A DNA stretch of 10,072 nt from Actinomycetes bacterium (GTDB taxonomy: Bacteria; Actinomycetota; Acidimicrobiia; Acidimicrobiales; RAAP-2). The first letter of the stretch is position 1. Each line of letters starts with the position of its first letter. The notes beneath the pieces are model-generated. The model saw only the letters and a program-made list of their open reading frames with translations, searched no databases and had not been told where the DNA came from. Below are positions 5,389 through 10,072 of the stretch, in pieces. The translations under genes were made by a program, and so were the position numbers. The stretch is from NCBI GenBank assembly GCA_021791615.1, contig JAJYWG010000210.1, positions 1 to 10,072 on the forward strand, given 5' to 3'.

Positions 5389-6606
5389 ATGGCAGCTCGA
5401 CCGCCCCAGGAGGTCATTCTGAGCACGTTCCAGAAGTACAAGGTGCGACGGGGGCGCAACGGTCATATCGCCATCTGGCTGGAGGTCGTCGCCGCCGTCG
5501 TGGCCATAGTCGGAGTTACCACCGCCTGGCAGGTCGGCGTAGGACCCTTCGCCAAGGCGCCGCCGGCTGCGGCTGCCTCTCCCCGTCCCGCCGTGACGGT
5601 GACGCCCATGCAGGTGGTGTCCGTGACGCCTGCGCCCGGCTCGTCGACGGCCCCGGGGACGTCGCCCATCACCGTGACGTTCTCCGACCGGCTGGCACCC
5701 GGCGCAGCCGACCCCGTGCTGATCCCTTCGACTCCCGGAAACTGGGTGCAGTCGGGAACCCACAGCCTGACGTTCACGCCTACCGGGGCATACCTGCCGG
5801 GCACTCAGGTCACCGTGCGCATCCCTGGCGGCGCCCGCCACGGCGAGCTGGCGGTGGACGGTGCTCGGCTGGCCAGCCCGGTCACCGATACCTTCACCGT
5901 CGGCCCCGGCTCCACCGAGCGGCTGCAGCAGCTGCTGTCGCTGCTCGACTACTCGCCGCTCACGTGGACGCCGTCCGGCCCGGCTATCGTCGCCAACGAC
6001 CTGGCGGCACAGCAACAGGCGATCTTCTCGCCGCCGGGCGGTAGCTTCGCCTGGACGAACGCAGGCTGGCCGGCGACGCTGACGAGCCAGTGGCAGGAGG
6101 GTGCCTACAACGTGTTCACCAAGGGCTTGGTCATGGAGTTCCAGGCCGATCACGAGCTGACCGTCAACGGGGTCCCCACGATCGGCTTGTGGAATGACCT
6201 GCTCCTGGCGCTGGCCTCCAACCAGGTGAACACCGGTGGCTACAACTATGCGCTGGCCTCCAAGACCCCCCTGCCGGAGACCCTCACCATCTGGCACGAC
6301 GGGCAGCAGGTGTTACATTCGCTGGCCAACACGGGCATTTCGGTGCGGCCAACCGGCGACGGGACGTTCCCCGTGTACGAGCGGCTGCGCAACCAGACCA
6401 TGACCGGGACTAACCCCAACGGCACCCACTACTCCGACCCGGTGCAGTTCGTGGCTTACTTTAACGGTGGTGACGCCGTGCACTACTTCCCCCGTGCCGC
6501 CTACGGGTGGCCGCAGAGCCTGGGATGCGTGGAGCTGCCGCTGGCCCAGGCTGCCCAGGCATGGTCGTACCTGGCCTACGGGACCCTGGTGACGGTCACC
6601 GGCTGA
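5389..6606 (+). CDS. Membrane-anchored L,D-transpeptidase (YkuD) with Ig-like domain
   Basis: This 405-residue enzyme should form 3-3 cross-links in peptidoglycan, or attach proteins to it, outside the membrane. It has a basic N-terminus (KYKVRRGRNG), one signal-anchor helix (about 27-49), a Pro/Ala linker, and an Ig-like domain (about 75-172) of the type found in actinobacterial transpeptidases (ITVTFSDRLAPG, TFTPTGAYLPGT). A middle region (about 175-275) resembles peptidoglycan-binding repeats (GLVMEFQADHELTVNGVPT). The YkuD catalytic domain (about 280-405) has H365 in AVHYFPRAAYG and nucleophile C380 in SLGCVELP; the usual SHGCVR has Leu for His and Glu for Arg here. The start is uncertain. 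ATG 5389 has GGAG only one base upstream, whereas CTG 5419 has a perfect AGGAGG at 5408-5413, five bases before it. The gene stands alone between the sigma cassette and a convergent permease. Confidence 0.92.
   Translation: MAARPPQEVILSTFQKYKVRRGRNGHIAIWLEVVAAVVAIVGVTTAWQVGVGPFAKAPPAAAASPRPAVTVTPMQVVSVTPAPGSSTAPGTSPITVTFSDRLAPGAADPVLIPSTPGNWVQSGTHSLTFTPTGAYLPGTQVTVRIPGGARHGELAVDGARLASPVTDTFTVGPGSTERLQQLLSLLDYSPLTWTPSGPAIVANDLAAQQQAIFSPPGGSFAWTNAGWPATLTSQWQEGAYNVFTKGLVMEFQADHELTVNGVPTIGLWNDLLLALASNQVNTGGYNYALASKTPLPETLTIWHDGQQVLHSLANTGISVRPTGDGTFPVYERLRNQTMTGTNPNGTHYSDPVQFVAYFNGGDAVHYFPRAAYGWPQSLGCVELPLAQAAQAWSYLAYGTLVTVTG
5408..5413 (+). promoter_or_regulatory. Perfect Shine-Dalgarno inside the 5' end of the transpeptidase ORF
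   Basis: AGGAGG lies seven codons inside the ORF that begins at ATG 5389 and five bases before the in-frame codon CTG 5419. It may mean translation starts at CTG, giving MSTFQKYKVRRGR as the N-terminus. The ATG at 5389 itself has no well-spaced site. Confidence 0.4.
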
Positions 6607-6783
6607 AGGTTGCCGGAGCGGGGGTTTCGAGCCGGGCTGCGCCCGGGTGGCAGCGTCGGAATCGGGGATGCGGCCGCGCGCAACCATCCTGTGGGCGAGC
6701 AGCTAACCCTCGACCGGATGCAGCACCGCACACAGGAAGGCCCGCTGGCGGCGGAGGTTGTCCCTGGCAGGAACGACCGGGCA
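6607..6783. other. Short convergent 3' region with a GC hairpin
   Basis: This region lies between the converging transpeptidase and permease genes. CCGGGC (6632-6637) and GCCCGG (6641-6646) form a 6-bp stem with a 3-base loop. There is no T run on either side, so it could be a weak bidirectional terminator or nothing. No gene is seen here. Confidence 0.35.
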
Positions 6784-8589
6784 TCAGTCCTTGGCCAGGT
6801 GGTACGGGACTCGTCCGACCGCGGCGGTGCTCCGGCGGCGGAGCACGTCGGCGAGGATCGAGCCGCGCTGGTTCTGTAGGAGCCGGTGCCGCCACTTGCG
6901 GGGCTCCACCTCGGGGATGAGGACCATCACCTTACGATCTCGGACCTCGGGCGAGGCGAGGTACTCGAGCACGGGCGTGGCGATGGACCGGGTGTGCGGG
7001 CGCAGGACGACCAGAGGGACCCCGGGCTGCCAGCGGTCCCACGCGACCTGCAGGGTTGCGGCGCGCTCGTCGTCGAACTGGACGCTGAGCGCCACCACCT
7101 CCTGACCGAGCGAGAGCGCCGTGGCGAGCGCGAACTCCGACATGCGCGACACGGTGGCGACCATCACGACGATCAGGCGACCCTCCGGCTGCGGTACCCC
7201 CGGCGTCGACCCGAGCCCGAGCTCGGCGCCGACGTCGTCGTAGTAGCGGGCGATACGGGAGAACAAGAAAATGAGGGCGGGGATTGCGATTACCACCACC
7301 CATGCTCCGCCGGTGAACTTGGTCACCAAGAAGATGACCGTGGCCACCGCGGTCATCGCCGCGCCGGTCCCATTCAGCGCCGACCGCGCCCACCAATACG
7401 GAGGTCGCTCCCGGTGCCAGTGCCGCACCAGGCCGGTCTGGGAAAGGGTGAAACCGGTGAACACCCCGATCGCGAACAGCGGGATGAGCGAGTTCGTGTT
7501 GGCGTTCACCGCGATCAGCAGCACACCCGCCAGCACGGCGAGGACGACCACGCCGTATCGGTAGACCGGACGGTCGGCCCGAAGCCCGAACACGTGAGGC
7601 ACCAGGTTGTCGCGCGCCAGAAGGCTTGCCAGCACGGGCAGCCCGCCGAAGGAGGTGTTGGCGGCGAGCGCCAGGATGAGCGTGGTCGACAGGTCGACGA
7701 CGTAGTAGATCGCCCCCCGTCCGACCGACGCGCCGGTGATCTGGCTGAGCACGGTCTGGCTGGCCTCGGGGGCGATGTGGAAGCGGACCGTGAGCAGTGC
7801 AAGGCCGAGCAGCATGGTGCCGAGGATGCCCCCGAGCAGCACCTCGGTGCGCATCGCCCGCCGAGCCTGCGGGGCCCGGAAGGCCGGCACGTCATTCGCG
7901 ATGGCCTCCACGCCGGTGAGCGCGCTGCACCCCGCCGCGAACGCCTTGAGCAACAGCAGCACCCCGACGGCTGCGGCGACCTTGGGGACGACAGCCTGGT
8001 GGATGCCGGCGCCCGCCGCCGGGTGGGAGCGGAACAGCCCGGCGACGATGACGACGTAGATCCCCGCGATGAACACCGCCGTCGGAAGAAGGAACGTCCG
8101 GGCGCTCGTGGCGATGCCGCGCAGATTGAGCGCCGTCAAGAGCGCCAGGAACCCGAGGGAGATGGCGAGGCTGTCCGGACCAAGGGTCGGGAAGGCCGAC
8201 ACGAGGGCGGCGACCCCCGCAGAGATCGAGACGGCAACGGTCAAGACGTAGTCGACCACGAGCGACGCGCCGGCAAGACGGCTCGCCCGGGCGCCCAGGT
8301 TGGCCTTGGAGACGGCGTAGCAGCCGCCACCCTCGGGGAAGGCCGCGATGACCTGGCGGTAGGAGAAGACCAGGATCACGAGGAGCACGACGATGGCTAT
8401 CGTGATCGGCTCGATCTTGGCCAGCGCGCCCGCACCGGCCGTCGCCAGCACCACGAGCATCGCCTCGGGCCCGTAAGCGACCGAGCTGATCGCGTCGAGC
8501 GACAGCGCCGGGATGCCCTCGATGCTCGTGATCTGCCCCTTGACGGCACCTTCCCCGCCCGCACCGGAGTGCGTTCGCTGATCCGTCAT
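6784..8589 (-). CDS. KimA-like APC-superfamily potassium transporter
   Basis: The 601-residue polytopic protein has about 12 membrane helices (about residues 26-445) and a cytosolic C-terminal domain (about 470-601). The family signature is clear: ALSLDAISSVAYGPEAM, SYRQVIAAFPEGGGCYAVSK, VVDYVLTVAVSISAGVAAL and GCSALTGVEAIANDVPAF. From memory of Bacillus subtilis KimA, a high-affinity K+/H+ symporter controlled by c-di-AMP, the ion-site residues appear here as D32, Y39, D113, Y114, T117, S121, T225 and E228; a Tyr near the ninth helix appears to be Phe (F372). General annotation would be 'APC family permease'; potassium as substrate is an inference. I chose ATG 8589, which begins MTDQRTHSG just before the conserved core; the frame continues upstream without family resemblance. 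It overlaps the stop of a small upstream ORF in ATGA and has no good ribosome binding site of its own. Confidence 0.9.
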   Translation of the reverse strand: MTDQRTHSGAGGEGAVKGQITSIEGIPALSLDAISSVAYGPEAMLVVLATAGAGALAKIEPITIAIVVLLVILVFSYRQVIAAFPEGGGCYAVSKANLGARASRLAGASLVVDYVLTVAVSISAGVAALVSAFPTLGPDSLAISLGFLALLTALNLRGIATSARTFLLPTAVFIAGIYVVIVAGLFRSHPAAGAGIHQAVVPKVAAAVGVLLLLKAFAAGCSALTGVEAIANDVPAFRAPQARRAMRTEVLLGGILGTMLLGLALLTVRFHIAPEASQTVLSQITGASVGRGAIYYVVDLSTTLILALAANTSFGGLPVLASLLARDNLVPHVFGLRADRPVYRYGVVVLAVLAGVLLIAVNANTNSLIPLFAIGVFTGFTLSQTGLVRHWHRERPPYWWARSALNGTGAAMTAVATVIFLVTKFTGGAWVVVIAIPALIFLFSRIARYYDDVGAELGLGSTPGVPQPEGRLIVVMVATVSRMSEFALATALSLGQEVVALSVQFDDERAATLQVAWDRWQPGVPLVVLRPHTRSIATPVLEYLASPEVRDRKVMVLIPEVEPRKWRHRLLQNQRGSILADVLRRRSTAAVGRVPYHLAKD

Positions 8590-8975
8590 CGCTTGGCCGA
8601 CGGAACATCCACCGCCAAAGCTCTGGGCACCGCGAGATTGGACTGCACCGCGCGATGATAGCATGACCCGCACGCCAACTCGGGGTCAGCGGCCTTCCCG
8701 GAGCTCTGGTCTGGTGGCCGATGGCGCATCCCGGCGGAGCGTGCCCGAGCGCGATTCCGCGCAACGCGACGAGCTGCCCGCGGCAGTGCGCTCGACCGAC
8801 GGAGTGCTCCGGCGCTGCGCGGCGGTGAAGACGTTCCCATCACCGCAAGCGGCACGACAACGGCCGCCAGCACGACAGCAGAAGACACCGCGGCCACCGC
8901 CGTAAGTCGCCACCGCGACCGGCCGGTTCCGGCCAACCGCTGGCCGAAGCCGGCTTTCCTGATCCGCCAGTTCAC
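8586..8975 (-). CDS. Doubtful small membrane-anchored protein
   Basis: This is a 129-residue ORF from GTG 8975. Its first part looks real: basic residues, then one membrane or signal segment (about residues 23-46: LTAVAAVSSAVVLAAVVVPL). The remainder is Arg- and Ser-rich and matches nothing I know. It ends in an ATGA overlap with the permease start, which would allow coupled translation. Against it: in the second half the alternative minus frame that ends at 8686 has a higher GC content at third positions, as if a frameshift had replaced the original tail, and a promoter-like element for the permease lies inside it. It could be a frameshifted remnant of a secreted protein. Confidence 0.35.
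   Translation of the reverse strand: MNWRIRKAGFGQRLAGTGRSRWRLTAVAAVSSAVVLAAVVVPLAVMGTSSPPRSAGALRRSSALPRAARRVARNRARARSAGMRHRPPDQSSGKAADPELACGSCYHRAVQSNLAVPRALAVDVPSAKR
8655..8663 (-). promoter_or_regulatory. Possible extended -10 promoter for the permease
   Basis: On the minus strand TGCTATCAT combines a TATCAT -10 hexamer with the TGn extension, about 65 bases before the permease ATG. No convincing -35 is seen at 17 bases. It sits right beside an inverted repeat (8664-8688). The call rests on the hexamer alone. Confidence 0.3.
8664..8688. promoter_or_regulatory. Candidate operator TGACCC-N13-GGGTCA
   Basis: Perfect 6-base arms at 8664-8669 and 8683-8688 form a 25-base inverted repeat directly upstream of the possible extended -10 of the permease gene, covering where the -35 would lie. 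The size suits a dimeric regulator. A 6-base inverted repeat can arise by chance. Confidence 0.3.
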
Positions 8976-9091
8976 AGGCCAATGTTACGCGTCAGCTCAG
9001 CGAAGGTGACCGCGGAGGGATCCGGGGTGATGAGGCACGCGACACACGTGCGCACCATCGAACGGCGTCCGCCGCTGCCCTCGGGTGCTTG

Positions 9092-9340
9092 TCAGGGGCT
9101 GATCCTGGTGAGGGTGCCCGCGCCGTCGTTGATGACCCACGCAGTGCCTGCGTAGACGCCGAGGGTGTCCGGCACGATATTCCCGGTCGCGGGGAGCTGT
9201 GCCTTGTCGCTCATGGTCCCAGCCGTGGCAGCGATCTTGGCGAGGAGGCCGGCGTCGGACCCGTATGGCGGGGCGCTGCCCAGCGCCCAGACCGATGTGC
9301 CGTCGGTGGAGACGAAGGTCATCGGGAGGCCGGTGTCGTC
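9092..9340 (-). pseudogene. 3' end of a probable beta-propeller-type protein, 5' truncated
   Basis: The last 82 codons before the TGA at 9094-9092 encode well-formed protein: FVSTDGTSVWALGS, GLLAKIAATAGTM, LGVYAGTAWVINDGAGTLTRISP (given here in parts). The 'DG-S-W... G-L-I' rhythm resembles repeat blades of YncE/Vgb-like beta-propellers that end in a short strand. Above 9340 the frame stays open to 9625, but its sequence becomes the antisense of the serine recombinase, with Leu/Gly-rich shadow composition. So the upstream part of this gene is missing and the fragment has no start. Its genes of origin and localisation cannot be seen. The propeller assignment is tentative; that it is the 3' end of a real gene is better supported. 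Confidence 0.55.
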
Positions 9341-10072
9341 GAAGCCCAAGTCGAGCAGCTCTACGAGCCCATCCAGCTCCCCAAGCCCTGGCTGAAGCGG
9401 CTGCGCGAAGAGCTGAAAGCCGAGATCACCGCTCGCCAACACCGCAACGCCGCCGAGCGCGAGTTCCTCGTCCGCAAGCTCGCCAAGGCCGAGACGGAGC
9501 GGCGCAAGCTCCTCGACGCCTACTACGCGGGCGCCATCGACGTCACCACCTTGAAGGCCGAGCAGGCCCGCATCGCCACCGACGTCCGCGGTGCTGAAGA
9601 ACGACTCGCCGCCGTCGCCGCCCACCTGGCCGAGTGGCAGGAGATCCTCGAGGCCGCCATGCGCTTCGCCACCAACTGCGCCAGGGGCCTACGCCCGAGC
9701 CTCCGCACCCACCCGGCGGCGGTTCAACCAAGCCGTCTCCACCCGCATCGACGTGCGCGACGGCAAGATCGCCGACGTCGGGTACCACCCGCCGTACAAC
9801 ATGCTCTTTTCTTCGAGCGAGTTCGAATACGGCGATCTGGTGGTCCTCGCCCGATCGTTCTCGAACTCGACCCCGTCTGCTCTTTGCCGTGCTATCAGCG
9901 CCTATCGCCGAGCGGATCTGACCAGGACAAGCTGCAAACGAGTCGGTCGACAGCGTCCTAAGCGAGCAAAACGGCTAAACGACACGCAACTCGCCCGACT
10001 GGTTGACCAATACGAATCCGGCACAACGGTATACGAGTTGGCCTCAGAGTTTGCGATTGACCGTCGTACCGT
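9341..10072 (+). pseudogene. Serine recombinase C-terminal part, truncated and frameshifted
   Basis: From 9341 the frame reads EAQVEQLYEPIQLPKPWLK, then a long charged coiled coil (RQHRNAAEREFLVRKLAK, ERRKLLDAYYAGAIDV, LAEWQEILEAAMRFATNCA). This is the region after the zinc ribbon in large serine recombinases of Actinomycetota, enzymes that cut and rejoin DNA through an N-terminal catalytic Ser. The catalytic and zinc-ribbon parts are absent. At 9684-9687 a G4 run appears to hold one extra G (GCC AGG G GCC TAC); the next frame continues as AYARASAPTRRRFNQAV, IDVRDGKIADVGYHPPYN and SEFEYGDLVVLARSFSN, the normal end of the family. The same frame then runs without a stop through a basic linker into a helix-turn-helix-like segment (from about 9975: LARLVDQYESGTTVYEL) to the window edge. 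It is not functional as a recombinase here. Confidence 0.8.

Noticed and set aside
4891..6297. 468-residue open frame on the minus strand across the transpeptidase gene
   Set aside because: Over 5389-6297 it is the antisense of a well-supported YkuD protein. Only its part below 5389 remains ambiguous and is reported as coding-like DNA.
6886..8658. 590-residue open frame on the plus strand opposite the permease
   Set aside because: Its composition is overwhelmingly Arg, Asp, Glu, His and Gly, the usual shadow of a hydrophobic GC-rich gene; the minus strand has a clear 12-helix transporter.
8590..9000. c-di-AMP (ydaO-type) riboswitch upstream of the KimA-like gene
   Set aside because: I looked because family members in other bacteria are often controlled this way, but saw no matching conserved blocks by eye.

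Overview
The window looks like chromosomal DNA of a high-GC Actinomycetota member. Its genes have strongly GC-biased third codon positions, it uses GTG starts, and it carries actinobacterial family combinations: a DUF4236 protein with a long C-terminal region, an ECF sigma factor with a zinc anti-sigma factor, and a multidomain L,D-transpeptidase. I cannot place it below phylum. No rRNA, tRNA, CRISPR array or complete insertion sequence is visible.

Layout. At 83-1225 (+) lies a DUF4236-domain protein, followed at 1356-2249 (+) by a cytosolic-looking HExxH metallopeptidase. A 519-base gene-free stretch follows, with a UUCG-capped hairpin and an inverted repeat. The centre is a small envelope-signalling cassette. 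A secreted 205-residue protein of unknown function (2769-3386, -) is divergent from an ECF sigma factor (3523-4071, +), which overlaps by ATGA with its membrane-bound zinc anti-sigma factor (4068-4799, +). The short divergent gap holds two back-to-back ECF-type promoters of the same bipartite form: TGAACC-N16-CGTTCC toward the secreted gene and TGAACG-N16-CGTTGT toward the sigma gene. The simplest reading is that the sigma factor activates both itself and the secreted protein, with the anti-sigma factor as the gate.

After a 589-base gap containing decayed or unassigned coding-like DNA comes a membrane-anchored L,D-transpeptidase (5389-6606, +). It faces a convergent KimA-like potassium-transporter-family permease (6784-8589, -). 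The permease start overlaps by ATGA with a doubtful small membrane ORF (8586-8975, -).

The right end is broken DNA. The last 82 codons of a probable beta-propeller-type protein (9092-9340, -) abut, head to head, the 5'-truncated C-terminal part of an actinobacterial serine recombinase (9341-10072, +). The recombinase carries one extra G in a G4 run that shifts the frame; once corrected, it reads without a stop into a helix-turn-helix segment that runs off the window. This looks like the scar of a mobile-element or recombination event.

The most interesting item is the sigma/anti-sigma/secreted-protein cassette with its paired promoters. The secreted protein belongs to no family I recognise.
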